DNA of 64,000 bases from Niebla homalea (GCA_019925105.1 JAHGAU010000014.1:930001-994000); one strand, 5' to 3'. Positions 52,159 to 64,000 are shown, numbered from the stretch's first letter. Notes: generated by a model not told the origin, from the letters alone. Made by a program: numbers and translations.

Positions 52159-55100
52159 GTTTACCCCAATATACTAATGTAAATACTAATACCCGATAAT
52201 GTGTTATACTTATATTCTTATGTTAAAATCTTACCCGATTTTACGGGGGCGGCCGCGATCACGCTTAAGACGGAGCGTGCAAGGAGTGCCGGTAGACGAT
52301 AAAGGTACTATTTCAATAAGCGCCGGTAATTACAATAAAGCAATATAAGGTCTATTATAATAAGTAATAACGACGTTATTAAATTCAGGATAGGTAATAT
52401 GGAATTTACGTAATAAGTCTAGGTATAACTTTAATAACGGAAGTTTACTATTATATTCTATATCCCAAATAACTTATTTAATTAAGTATCTATTATCTTT
52501 TTCCCTGCGAATAATCCTTTCAATAATATACTCTTCCTTATTCTCGGAATCTACTTTAAGTATAGGTAATACGTTACGGTTAAGTTATTTATTAAAAGGG
52601 TTTTTTGTTAAATTATTGGCTGGCTTAAGTATATTAATTAAAATAATTAGTATTATCTTTATATTAACGGGTAATTCAAGCTTATATATAAAATAACTGA
52701 TTTTCTTAATAATAAAAAAAGGTTTAGCGCGTTATTAGTATAGCTTATAATTTTTAATACCGGGGATATTATATCTATAATATAATTTTAAATAAATTAA
52801 ATTATTAATATTAAATTAAATTAACTTATAGCTTTAATTATACCGGAATTTAATTATTATTTACGTAAATTCCAATATATCCTATACTTCTTTACGGTTC
52901 TATAATTAAAATGTATTATACTTAAGAATTAAAAAGGTTATTAAAAGGTTTAAAGGGTTACGGATATTTATATTATAATAAATTTTATTTAAAATAAATT
53001 TAATTAACATCAACTTTAAATTATTTAAAATACCTTGGATATATAGGATAATATTTATCCAGTTATAATCCGGATATATAATTATAAAATAATATAATAC
53101 GATTTTAATTATTTAATTAATCCATTCTAATTAATTATTAATTTAAAAATAGTATATACTAGATATAAGAATATAAATATTTATTTTTTTAAATATGGAT
53201 TTCTAAAATATAAAGATAAATTTACGATTTCTATTTAATATAATTTTAAAGGGAATATTTTAGCCTTATTTTATTAATTTTATTAATAGTAATTTTACTT
53301 AATTATTAACCTTAAATTTAATATTATTAAGGAATAAAAGTATTTGTTTAAAGAACTTATCGATAATAATAAGGAATATATTATAATTATATTAATTTAA
53401 TAAAGCGATAATAAAGTTTATATAAATAATATAAAAAATAATTAACGGGCTTAAAATTAATTAAAGTAATTTATAGGGTATATATTTCTTAATTTAATTT
53501 AAATTATACTTAAGGTAATATATAATATATTTCCGTAGCTATTTATTTAACCTAAGTAAATATATTAAGTTCATTAATTTATTATAAGATCGGTTAAAGT
53601 TATTATATAATAAACTATTATATATTTATTAAAAAATTACTTTTTTAAGTTTATTAAATATATATAATCGTAATAAATAATTAACGGATTCTTAATTATA
53701 AATAAAGCCGTCCTCCAATATAAAATATAATTTAATTTTTATATTTTATAAATTTAACTTTTCCTCGGTTATTAAGACTTTTTATAATTTCATTTATATT
53801 TTATCTTTTATATATTTTTTTTTAATTTACCCTTTAAATTTATTTAAAATATAAATATAATAAAAAGCAGTTAATTCATTATTATCTATATTATTAAGAA
53901 TTCCGATTTTTATAGATAAAGTTTACGTATTATTAATTAATCGTAAAAATATGTTAGGAACGGTATTCGTTAAACCCGACTTATAATATAACGAAATATT
54001 AAATATTAATAAATATTATAATATATAAATTAAGCGGAGATTAAGTTTATTAATTAGGGAGGTTTTTAAATTAATTTATTTGAAAATATTAATAATTACG
54101 TTATAATCTATAAAGATTATATAACCAAATTTATAATAATTCGTTTTAATTAAGTATTTAATTTTATATATAATCTAAATTATATCCGTAGTCTTTAGCT
54201 TTATAAGCCAATAATTTTTCTTAGTTATATTTAAGCTTTTATTAAGGAATATTATTGATTATACTTTATTACGTATAATTTTTAATAAATTATTAATCTC
54301 CGTAATACTATAAAATAACGGGTTATCCTTAATATAATATATTATAATTATAATGTTTAATTCCTTTAATATATTAATATTAATAAATAAGGATTAATTA
54401 AGATTATAATATATAAGAAACAATAATTTTAAAAACGCATTTTTTAAATCCTTAAAAGTACGGTCTTCTTCTTAAATAAGTATAAATTTAATCTGAGATA
54501 TCCTTTATTTACGGCGTAAACCGGTATACTTTAGATTTACTTTTTTAAAATCTATAATAAGGGAGGTTTTACGTATTTAAAGTAAAATAACGCGTTAAGC
54601 ATAATTTTTTACTCCGGTACGTAATTAATTTATAAGACTAAGGAAAACTTTAAGGTCTCTTAATAAGTTAAGAAATTTAAGGTTTTATATAGCCTTAATT
54701 TTATTATTAGGTATAAATATCTTTAAAGAATTAACTTATTAATTAAGGAACTTAATTATAAAATAACCGATAAATAATTTTATCGGTAAAAGGTTTACGT
54801 ATTTATCTTTAAGAATTTAAAAGACTTAATATAAATAAATAATATACTCCTTTAATAAATAATTAAAAATAATTATATTATTTATAAATATTTACGTAAA
54901 GTTTCGTATTAAATATAATATATTATTTATTTATCTTTATATATATAAAGGATTACCTTTAAAACCCATTAATATAATTAAAGATTCTTCTTAACCTTTA
55001 TAAGAAATAATATAAAGTTTATACCGATCAGATTTATATATAAGAAATTAATAAAAATAACCGTAAATATCGATTACGGTAATATATTTATAACCTATAA

Positions 55101-58100
55101 TTAAAGAAATTATTTTTTATTACAATAATAATAAGTATAAATCGGAAATTATAATTTTATTAAATAATTAAATATTAATTATAATACGGTTTTTACGTCC
55201 ATTTAAGGTATTATACTAAATAATAAAAATAAAATATAAAAATTCCGTAAGTTATATAAATTAATATAGCTTACCCTTATTATACATTTTATTTAAAGCT
55301 TAATCTATAATTTTTTAATCTTTACGCTTAATATTATATATTTTTTTAAATTTAATAATTATATTAAGTTAAAAATTAATAAGTATATATTAATTTTCTA
55401 GAATATTAATTATAATATTATTATCTTTAAAGATACTATTAAATTCTTTAATAATATTATTTAATTAAACTTATATATCTTTATTATACGTATAAATTCT
55501 AACGTTATTAAATAAAATTTATTCTTTACGGTTATTTATTTATAATAACCGGTTTAAATAAGTCTTTAAATAATTAAAAGTTATAAAGATTATTCCGGAG
55601 AATATAAAAATTAATATTATTATTATAATAACTTTATAAATTTATAACTTAAATTTTTAAATTCTCCATCCGTAAGTAATAAGTAATATTAATAAACTTA
55701 AGACTATTATATAATAAAATTACGGGAATAAATTATATAAAATTTTAAGTCTTACCTTATATAATAGGTTAATTTTTTAATTAATATTATTTTTAATTTA
55801 AACGACCGATATTTTTAAGTTAATAATATACGTAATTACGTTACCTCGGAATCCAAGATTATAAGATAATATTAATTACGGTTTAAAAATAAAATCCTAG
55901 GATTTTAGTAATTCTTTTAAAGTCCTTTTTTTTTAATATATAATTAATACTTATACCGTATTATAAATTAAAATCCAAGTTTATTATTTTATATAAATTA
56001 TACGTTATAATTACGCTATTTCCTTTATAAAAATAATTACCTTAATATTTATATTTTTATAAATATTAATAATATATTTTTAATTATTAAAATTAATTAT
56101 TATTTTATTAGGAGTTATAATATTAATAACGATTAAAATATTAATAAGTAAATTATATATTAAATAAATTTTAATTAAGATTTTTCTTAAGATAAGTATC
56201 GTATTCTTTTTTCCTTAAGAAAAATAAGTTAAGTATTATAAATTTATTAGTAATCGACTTAAAATTATTAACGTTTATAACCAAAATTAACTTAAATAAT
56301 TTTTAGATTTTAAAATTTAAATTTAAAATTTAAGAGAATATAATATTACGATTAATAATTATAATAAGATACTTATTATTTATATAAAAGTTTACTATGG
56401 GTAAATTAAAGGCAAATTGGACTTTATTTATAGTATATTAATATACCTTAAAGGTAAAACTTATAAAGTACGTACTCCTTATTACGGTAAAGTTAATAAT
56501 TATAAATAATATATTATTAATTTATTAAGCTTACGTATATTAATTATTAACGGATTAAATCCGTTAATTTAACGGAGGACCTTAAAAATACCTAAGTTTA
56601 TTTCTTTTGATTTTTAATAATTATATTTAAAATAAATAAAAAATTTATTTTACGATAAGTATTTTAATACGTATTTAATATATTAATAATATATAAGGAA
56701 TAAGTATATAAAATATATTTTTTTTATAATAAAATCGTTATTATCCTAAGATCTTTCTGATTCTTCCTTATCGGGTAATATATTCTTTTCTTTTTTATCC
56801 TTAAGTATAAAGGCTTAATTAACCCTTTATTCTATATAATACGTTTAATATTTAAAATCGGACCCTTTTCTTAAAGACCTTGATTTTCCTTAACTTAATA
56901 TTAATATTTTCTTTTACGACGTTAAGGGTAATTACCGTTATTTTTTTTTTTAAAGGTATATATTATAAGCTTTATTTTATTTATACATTTAAAAAAATAA
57001 TATTAATAATTAAAAAAAAGGATTAACTTCCGAATTTTCTGTGAAATTCCGATTATTTTAAAATAACGTATCTGTTCTATGATTTTACGGATATATTTAT
57101 AAAGATATACGATATTTAATAATATAAATTTATTAATTATATTTAAATTTATTTATAAGCTTAAGGTTATTATTAATAATAATAATTATAATTAATAATT
57201 ATAGATCCCGTTAAAATTTTAAGTTTAATCCGCTATAAATAAGCGTAAGTTAATTTTAAATATTATTAAAATTTAACGTATATATAGCCCGCAGAATAAT
57301 CTATATATATTTACGGGGCTCCCGGTTCCGAAAAATATTATTTATAATATATTTTTTGGTAACCAGAATATTTAGGTTGACTTATTAAGGCGGCTTAAAT
57401 TTAATAATAATCTAAGAAATTTATTTAATTAAACCGTTATTATATTTAATAAGTCGTTTTTTAATATTTAATAACTCTATAATATATTATTTTAAAGTGG
57501 TACCTTTTAAGTATAATTATAGGTTATTCCGTAGTAGTTATATATTTATTATTTAAGTAATATCCTTTAATTAATTAATAAAAATATATATATTCCGGAA
57601 AAAGGTATATTTCTTAAAATACTTAATTATAAAAACTATATCGGAAAACTTATTTTTATAGAAAGGGTTAAAAAATCTAACGTTACCGGGATTAAAATTT
57701 ATTAATCGGTTTAACTATAAACCTCTTATTAATTATATTACGCTATTAAGAGGAAAAAATAGATTATTATTAATATTATTTTATTATTAACCTTATATAA
57801 TAGCGGGAATTAATTCTTAAATTATACCCCGTAATTATATTATTTACTCTTTAATAAAATTTATTATTTTTAGCCGATTAAGCGGATTAATAGGTTAAGT
57901 GAAAATTATTTCTTTAATAAAAGTATTTCTTATTTAATATAATAAATTTAAATTTAATAAACTCAATTCTAATATATTAAATTTATTAAGTTCGGATTCC
58001 GATTTAATACTTAAAACCGGAAGGGAACGTTATAATGTTAACGTTAATATAAAAGGTGAATTTGGTAATTACTATAAAAATAGAAAACTATTTAATAAAA

Positions 58101-58737
58101 GTAATAATTTTACGGTATTAAGTTTCTAAGGACTTTAACCGTATTAATGTAATTTAAACCTGTTTAACTTTATTAAGGTTAATAATAATTTATATAATAA
58201 TTATAATAATAATAAGGCGTTTTTAAAGTATAATAAATTATATTAAAATATTATAGGATCTAAAATCTAATTTTCAGGAATTAAATTAAAAAAAGTAATA
58301 AATTTTATAACTTCAGAAGATTTTAATTGAAGTAATCTATTTATAATAAATATAGTTTTTAAGTTACTTAATCGCTAATTATTCTTAATTATTTAAGCGA
58401 TTTTTTCCGAAGTTAAATAAGGGATTGCCGCAGTTATTAAGTTACCGGATTTTAATAAGGCGTTTAACTAATATACTAAAGTGATAATACTAGAATCCGG
58501 TAATACTTAGGAGGCCTATAATATATATATTTTTTTTATAATGCCGTTTTTAATCTTTCTTTAAAGTATTTAAAAGCGAATTAAAAACGGTATTTTAAAG
58601 GATACGAGGTTAATACCTTTAATACTATTATAAGGGAAGTATCCGCTATAGTTAATAAACTAATGCTTTAGTTCATATTAACGGATCTTATAATATACGT
58701 TAATATAATATTAATATAAGTAGCTATTACTACTATT

Positions 58738-58893
58738 TATTAATGTATAAACCAAAAAGTATAATAATGTATAAATAATGATTCTACCTAAATACAGATG
58801 GGATCCTAAGGATCATCTGTCCTCTACGTATAAAGAGTGTCCTACACCTATGAATGCTCCCTGGTATCCCCCATACTATGTATGCACATAACA
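58738..58893 (-). repeat. 5' LTR of G5
   Basis: 156 bp, ending TATGCACATAACA. The left end is RIP-mutated and the right ~100 bases clean. Followed by TSD AATAG. Confidence 0.93.
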
Positions 58894-61496
58894 AATAGTT
58901 TAATTTAAAATTATTTATATTGGTATATAATCCGAGTTATATTTTAAGTTTTTTTATGGCTTATACGTTATAATCGTATTAATAATTTTTTCCGTATTAA
59001 AAGTTAAATTAATTATCGTTTTAAATTTATAATTTTTTTACGTAATAATCCCTTATAATATTAATAATAAGAAATTAATTTAAGCGGTAATTATTAATAA
59101 GTTATTTGATTTAATGTAATTTATTATATGCTTTTATTCATTTTATATATAATAATATAAGTTAAAGTTTTTAAATAATATATATTTACTTAAAATAATT
59201 AAGATTTCTTTAAATAACAATATTATAAACGGTTTTTCCTTATTAATTAACGGCGGGTTATATATATTATAAATATTAAGGTTACTTTTTAAGTCTTTTT
59301 CTTTTATAATACGGAATATATAAAGGTTTTTACCGTAATAAATAATATCCTAGTTATTTACATTAAGTTACTTATTTATAAAGAAGTATATTCTGGTTAT
59401 TTTATCCCCCTTAAAGGTTAAATAAAACCCTTTCTTTAAATTAATAAATAAATATATATACGGGCTATATAATAATTCTTATATTATTATAATATTAACG
59501 TCCTTAATTTCTTTAAACTTAAATATTAATATTCTTATTTTAATTCTTTTATTACGGATATTATATTATATTATTTTTAAAAGCGTTAATACATTATATA
59601 TTAACCTTTATAAAGGCTCCCTTATTTATATCCGTTTAAATTACGGATTTTTTATTAAAATTAAACGTTTTTTAACTTAATATTTTCCTGGTTATTATTA
59701 AAAACGTAAGATAATTAATTTTTAAAATTAAAATTATAAGGAGCTTCTTTTTCTTTATTTTATCCGTTATTGTTATTTATCTTTTATTATTTAATTAATT
59801 AAATTTATATTTTAAGGTTACCTTTAATTAACCCGTTAAATTAATTCCGTATATATTATACCGTTGGATTTTTATAGTTATCCGGGTTTCTTTATATTTA
59901 ATTTCTTTAATTCTTATTATATATTTAAAATCCTATATTAAATATCTTTCTTTATTATATATAACGTATTTAAGTACGTTTTTTATAAGTTTTTTAATCA
60001 TTAACTTTATATACTTATAAGTATTATAACTTTTAACGTAAATTATATACTTTATAATATTAAAATATTTTATAATAATATATTTATAATTTTAATATTT
60101 AAAATATTAATAAATATCCGCCGCTTTATTTTATAGTTATATTATTTTAAGCGATCCCCTTTTAATAATCCTTTTATTTAAAACGTTATTATATATTTTT
60201 ATTAACGTTACGCTTAATATAATAATAAAATATTTTTTTACGCATTTTAAGGAATTAAGTTTTTTTTATTATTAAAGGAAGCCTATAATTAACGATCTTA
60301 AGCTTTAAGTAAAAAACCGTATTTTCCCTTTTTATATTCCTTAATATAGCTTTTTTCGGTTTTTATAAAACGTAATAAATATATTTTATTTATTATAATA
60401 ATAAATAATTATCTTAAAATTTTAATTAATTTATATTCTTTTTTATTAATTTAAGTTTTAAATTTCTTTAAGTTTTCTTTTATTTTTAATAACGTTATAT
60501 TAAGAAGGATATCTTTATTTTATAATTTATATATTACGATAATCTATTTTATTAATAATTCCGTTATTATTTTAAAAGCCTTTATTAATTATAATAGGTT
60601 TATTTCCGTAATTACGTTTTTCTTTTTATTATTAAATAAACGGATTATTATTATTTTTATTTTCTTCGATACGGTTACTTTCTTCTTTATTATCCTTTTA
60701 TTCTTTATTACGGGTACCCTTTTTATTATCCTCGTCGTTTAGTTTTCTTTTATTTAAGGGGCTACCGCCTTTATACCTTTGTTTTATATTTTTAACCTTA
60801 AACCGCTATCTTTACCCTTTATTAACGCTTTCGCTTCCGCCTTTTAAAAGCCCCGTAAATACTCCGTTTCCTTTAATTTTACTTTTATTTTTATATAAAA
60901 ATCCCTTATGCTTTTTAATTTAATTTATAGTATTAATTAAGTTTTTAACGTAATATTTTTTTACTTTATTATAAGGAATCTTTTTAAGGTTTTTACCGTT
61001 TCCCTTATTGCTTTTTCACTTTCTTTTATTAAATAACGTATTATCTCCGCTTTTTACCTTTAATCCCTTAAAATCCCGTTTTCTTTATTAATTTTATTTC
61101 CTTTTTATATATCCTTAATAATATTTTTATCGCGGTCTTTCCGCTTTTTCCCTCCGTTTATATCCTTTATTATTAATACCGTATTAACCTTTTTACCCTT
61201 TTATTTACCTATTATTTCCGTATTATTATTATGCGTTTTATATACTTTAATACGCGTATTTTATTAACCTTAATTTCCTTATTTATTTTAAGCGTTATCC
61301 GGCTTATTATTATTATATTATTTATATACGTTATCGCTATTTCTATTAATATAGGTTATTTACCCGTTTATTACCTTATTTTTAACCATTACGTTACTTC
61401 TATTTATCGTACTTAATATATTCCCCTCACTATTATTAAAGTTATGCATATACGTATCGTTTTGGACCTTTAAGGTCCCTTTGTTCGTCGCCATCC
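58894..61496 (-). mobile_element. LINE L3, 5' part (ORF1 and endonuclease), RIP-inactivated
   Basis: Reverse-orientation counterpart of 40710-43310 (L2). It is also a direct copy of L1 (1-1165 and 8601-9597), which is how the L1 insertion site was located. The 5' end is at 61496: on the minus strand GGATGGCGACGAACAAAGGG, the least mutated 5' end in the window, with the ORF1 ATG at base 3 and an inverted repeat GGACCTTTAAGGTCC after it. ORF1 reads MATNKGT and continues for about 45 codons before the first stop. A 61-codon open stretch on the plus strand (61231-61416) is antisense and not a gene. Confidence 0.92.
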
Positions 61497-61840
61497 TCTC
61501 TCCGGAATCTTTTTCTTTCAAATTTTTGTAATATAATTATATCTAGCTCTTAATATAGTTTTATTAAAATTAAAAAAAATTTTAACTTAAAATAGTTTAA
61601 TTTTAAGCTAAATTAATATAAAAATATTATTAATTATTACCAAAATTAAGCAAGAAAAATTAAATAATTATTAAGTTAAAGACCTTATATAACTTATTTA
61701 TAACCAGTATTTTAACAATATACTTACGGAATTTATAAATAAATTAATTAACCGTTTTATATAAATTTTTTATTATTATTTTAAACTCCCGGATTAACTT
61801 AATATATAAACTTAAACCTTAAGGTTTAAAATAATTTAGG
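61497..61840. other. AT-rich tail of the repeat block, unassigned
   Basis: About 340 bp of RIP-like sequence between L3 and the GC-balanced region. By position it may be the continuation of Gypsy relic G4 or the host DNA that L3 entered. No motif, repeat copy or gene was recognised. The composition changes sharply at about 61835-61850. Confidence 0.55.
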
Positions 61841-62122
61841 TCTTGGTAAAGCAGGGGCTGTTTTCAGCTCGCTAACCTGCTTCGGCCAAAACTCGGCTTT
61901 ATACGGTTTAGTTCGCTGAATTGGGAATAGCTTCGCTTTTACTATCTCTGCTGCTTTAATTTTAGTAATGGATTGGCTCTGCTTAACGTAGGATTATCTC
62001 CGGAATTCCAATTATTTTGCGTTACTATTAACCAATGAAATACTGTTGAGTCATCATGGTCGATTTCTGGAAAAGATACATAAGGTCTCCTTGTTGCATA
62101 TTCCACTTCACTTGCATCAACC
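61841..62122 (+). promoter_or_regulatory. Presumed upstream region of the repeat-protein gene
   Basis: The first GC-balanced DNA after the repeat block, up to the start codon at 62123. The frame of the gene has a stop at 62081 and no earlier ATG after it, so translation should begin at 62123. No TATA box or known factor site could be assigned. A minus-strand frame without stops also crosses this region (see rejected items). Confidence 0.35.
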
Positions 62123-62864
62123 ATGGCCTTTTGTATGCTCAGGTTTGACAGTATTCAGACACCATCCAATTACAACGCGGCACTTCCACCCCGGAAAAAG
62201 CGCCGCTGGCCTAAGCCGTATGCGAAGAGAAATCTTACCGAAACGGCCGCGAAGCTGGAGACGGCGCCATTTTGTGGGCTGAAGCCACTGATTGCTCCAG
62301 GATCTTACCTTCCCAGGCAACAGTCAGTCTTCGCTGCTGGAGAAAACGAGCTCTTCGTAGGAGCGCCTCCACGTCTTGAGGACGACACCGCCGCTGCAAG
62401 CAGGGATGACGAGGTCCTCGCAGTATCGCCTCCGCGTTTTGAGGACGACACCGCCGCTGCAACCAGAGATGACGAGGTCCTCGCAGCAAAGTCGTTTCAT
62501 TTAGAGGACGTCGCCGTTGCAACCAGAGATGACGAGTTCCTCGTAGTATCGCCTCCGCGTTTTAAGGGCGACACTGCCGCTGTAACCAGGGATAACGAGG
62601 TCCTCGCAGTAGCGCCTCCGCCTTTTGAGGAAGCGCAAACGTCTGGTGCAGTGTAAGTCGCTCCTTGGCCCGCGTGACAGCGATGCATATCACTTATCCA
62701 GGTGCAGTTATAAGCCGTCCGAGGGCTCTTTATCATCCGCGCAGTTACCGAGGAAAGCAGTAGGCGATCTCCCAGGCTTAGACGATTCAGGCGACGAGCT
62801 CTTTAATCCCATTTACTTAAATAGGCTACCAGTTGACGCAAAGATTTTAAAGCGCCCTCTTTAA
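62123..62864 (+). CDS. Hypothetical acidic tandem-repeat protein, two exons
   Basis: A ~230-aa predicted protein from exons 62123-62652 and 62702-62864. The start lies in a strong context (ACCATGG). Residues 20-36 are basic and proline-rich (PPRKKRRWPKPYAKRN), resembling a nuclear localisation signal. Residues 81-172 are four ~21-residue repeats of the pattern PPRFEDDTAAATRDDEVLA, strongly acidic and likely disordered. The C-terminus (after the splice) is VCSYKPSEG..LDDSGDELFNPIYLNRLPVDAKILKRPL. Splicing joins the two frames exactly; without it translation stops after 177 residues. No signal peptide, membrane segment or known domain was seen. It sits within 300 bp of the RIP-affected block and converges with the minus-strand pseudogene. 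Function is unknown; a nuclear or repeat-rich fast-evolving protein is a guess. Confidence 0.6.
62363..62638 (+). repeat. Coding minisatellite, 63-bp units
   Basis: Units at 62363-62425, 62426-62488, 62489-62548 (60 bp), 62549-62611 and a partial unit to 62638, all in the same reading frame. Units differ by substitutions that mostly preserve the acidic pattern, and one lost a codon. The array is too short to be expected as a RIP target, and it shows none. Confidence 0.9.
62653..62701 (+). other. Predicted 49-nt intron
   Basis: Begins GTAAGT and ends TTATCCAG. A GTGAC branch-like motif has its A 24 bases before the 3' end. Length and sites fit a fungal intron. Removing it joins codon GT|G in frame and extends the protein by 54 residues. 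Confidence 0.65.
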
Positions 62865-63059
62865 AGACGAATCCGCCGCCCACGTTTACCCCGGCCGACG
62901 GAGATAATAATAGTCGACGAATAAGTTATTAACGGCCGATAATAATATTTTATACGTTTTATACCTTACTGGGTTGATAAAGCTGAGTTATGTGGATCAT
63001 CCTTTATTAAAGATTAACGAAAAACAAGAGCGATTTAAGCATTTATATAATTGCTCCAA
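62865..63059. other. Convergent intergenic spacer
   Basis: About 195 bp between the 3' ends of the repeat-protein gene and the pseudogene. It has mixed composition with AT-rich patches and TAATAATA runs. No terminator or gene identified. Confidence 0.5.
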
Positions 63060-63875
63060 TTACAATTCATTAAATGCCGATTCTTGCATAGCACGTTAAG
63101 GAAATGTCTGTACCCTTTGCGCCAGATCGTTTTTATGCTTTTTGGAAAAATGAGCAGCGTCCGTATGGATCCAAATGATACCGTCTCCACCCGCCGCTTT
63201 CGTATTTGCCTCGCACTCGCCTAGCTGCTTATATAGAAGTTGCTTCGCGTCGGAATGGAATATTGCAGTCTTACCGTTGTTGTTGAGCTTTTACGTTATA
63301 CGCGCCCGTATATAGACCTCTGTAGGGTTATATGTTGTATATATTAGATCATCAAGATCTACCAATAAATAACTGTTCGTATTATTATATGACCATTTAC
63401 GCAGCGCGTGAATCACTTCTTTCTCACGCTTACGCGTTTCCTCTTCACTTGAGACGTTAATAGGGTTATTGTTACCCTGGACATCTAAGCTAGCCTTTCT
63501 TTTTGACCGGGACATCTGGCCGGATACTCTCTCTTCTGCAGAAGGGGGTATTGGGCCAGGTAGAGTTTGGCTTTCAGCACTAATCATGCTTGGTAAAGGC
63601 TGTGAAGACTGATCTTGGTCAGTATCCATGCTCTCAAAATTGCCGACGATCTCATTGTCAGGGATAATCTGATGTTCGGTGCTCTCTTGTGAGTGCTGAT
63701 CTGTTGACGATTAAGCCGATCTTGGCGGGTTCGATGCTGGTTGGATTATCTGGGCTAGGAGGTGCTGTCCCGCAACAGGCTGGGTGTTGCTCGAAGCTAC
63801 AGTTTGGTCTTCAGCCACAGATGGTATAGTGACTGAGATCTCTTGACTGGGGCCTTGGTCTCCAAAAAAAGCCAT
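63060..63875 (-). pseudogene. Broken host gene with in-frame CAA-to-TAA type stops
   Basis: From an ATG at 63875-63873 (MAFFGDQGPSQE...) one minus-strand frame continues for 271 codons with only three internal stops, all TAA (63713-63711, 63293-63291, 63098-63096). It ends in another TAA at 63062-63060. Each internal stop is one C-to-T from CAA in a CpA context, the preferred RIP target. Residues 1-150 are Ser/Gln/Pro-rich and likely disordered with a basic patch SRSKRKA. The next part is more ordered (TRKREKEVIHALRKWSYNN, YLLVDLDDLIYTTYNPTEVYIRARIT), then HSDAKQLLYKQLGECEAN and GDGIIWIHTDAAHFSKKHKNDLAQRVQ. I do not recognise the family. The second segment alone (63629-63291) is open for 112 codons. 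An intron could remove some stops, but no convincing splice sites bracket them. Confidence 0.6.
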
Positions 63876-64000
63876 GAATATGCTGTGATGAATGCCAAAA
63901 TGCGAGGTTACGGCTATATCGCTATTATAGATATTAGCCTGGAAAAAAAAGGGCTTTATGAAATTTAAGGAGGATTTAAACGGTTTCCCGCAGCGGTATT
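63876..64000 (-). promoter_or_regulatory. Upstream of the minus-strand pseudogene
   Basis: On the minus strand the sequence has CCCTTTTTTTTCCAG at about 63940-63955, which could be a pyrimidine-rich 3' splice site preceding the ATG at 63875. If so, an upstream exon lies beyond the window. Nothing else is recognisable. Confidence 0.3.

Larger units (their letters stand above)
51964..58893 (-). mobile_element. Ty3/Gypsy LTR retrotransposon G5 (second lineage), RIP-inactivated, inserted in LINE L3
   Basis: A 6,930-bp element with 156-bp LTRs and TSD AATAG (51959-51963 and 58894-58898). Read on the minus strand, about 54.3-55.3 kb gives an RT-to-RNase H passage: a YxNIY box, then LKFLNLLRDLKVFL (the post-RT LKFPxTLxxLExYLG motif), NYARLVILL, RKTSL, TFKDLKNAFLKL, and LFIN for the RNase H start (IDxDAS type). 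This is the fungal Gypsy lineage with short spacing between RT and RNase H, clearly different from G1/G2. Integrase should lie toward 52.3-54.2 kb and gag toward 57-58.5 kb, but the sequence there is too degraded to delimit. The region next to the left LTR (52141-52330) is GC-balanced. Confidence 0.9.

Noticed and set aside
48745..61510. TSD for LINE L3
   Set aside because: The flanks (CTCTTAATAT and CTCTCCGGAAT) share only a few bases; RIP could explain some differences, but the match is too weak to claim.
61942..62124. Minus-strand 60-codon frame starting at the same CCATGG as the repeat-protein gene
   Set aside because: The palindrome CCATGG gives an ATG on both strands. The frame ends after 60 codons with no repeat or domain and no splice partner found, although its composition is protein-like, so it remains a weak alternative.
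62235..62736. Minus-strand arginine/leucine-rich frames across the 63-bp repeats
   Set aside because: They are shadows of the plus-strand repeat. The plus frame has the good start context and a splice that joins two long frames.

Overview
This window looks like a filamentous ascomycete (Pezizomycotina) genome with active or past repeat-induced point mutation (RIP). About 61.8 kb of the 64 kb is extremely AT-rich. Repeat copies differ almost only by C-to-T and G-to-A changes, and every transposon reading frame is riddled with TAA/TAG stops. At about 61.84 kb the composition switches abruptly to ordinary GC-balanced DNA, which holds the only credible host genes. The species cannot be named from the sequence.

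The AT-rich block is a nest of dead retrotransposons. I worked out the layers by comparing copies inside the window and by reading target-site duplications (TSDs). From left to right: a LINE copy L1 (minus strand, runs off the left edge, ends at 9597) split by Ty3/Gypsy element G1 (1166-8595, TSD TTATA); a Gypsy relic G3 (9598-16055) interrupted by a short TIR element (13037-13567); an unassigned piece (16056-17220); a 3'-truncated Ty1/Copia element C1 (17221-21684, minus); an unassigned stretch (21685-24240); a Copia RT fragment D (24241-25576); then a large composite. The composite's host is a Gypsy relic G4, whose parts lie at 25577-25641, 39278-40709, 46504-47106 and 48656-48754. Four things are inserted in it: Copia element C2 (25642-39277, TSD ACTTA), which itself contains Gypsy element G2 (30448-37882, TSD ATATT); a complete LINE L2 (40710-46503, 12-bp TSD); a small LTR element E (47107-48655); and LINE L3 (48755-61496), which itself contains Gypsy element G5 (51964-58893, TSD AATAG).

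Four families occur as inverted or multiple copies (L1/L3 versus L2; G1 versus G2; C1 versus C2), which is what allowed them to be recognised and also what RIP needs as a trigger. LTRs and element ends keep far more GC than interiors. C1 and C2 carry a primer-binding site matching the anticodon arm of initiator tRNA-Met (half-tRNA priming), typical of Ty1/Copia. G2 and G1 carry a Ty3/Gypsy RT and integrase, and G5 belongs to a second, clearly different Gypsy lineage. The LINE has a zinc-knuckle ORF1 and an endonuclease/RT ORF2 and ends in (AATC)n.

The GC-balanced edge (61.84-64.0 kb) carries a plus-strand gene with a 49-nt intron encoding a ~230-aa acidic tandem-repeat protein (62123-62864), and a convergent minus-strand gene (63875 down to ~63060). 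The latter reads through as one frame except for in-frame TAA codons, each explicable as CAA-to-TAA, the type of change expected if RIP leaked from the adjacent repeats. I found no CRISPR, bacterial or viral content and no rRNA. The most unusual observations are the nested architecture resolved to the base, the leaky-RIP pseudogene next to a repeat-protein gene at the isochore edge, and a few unexplained GC islands.
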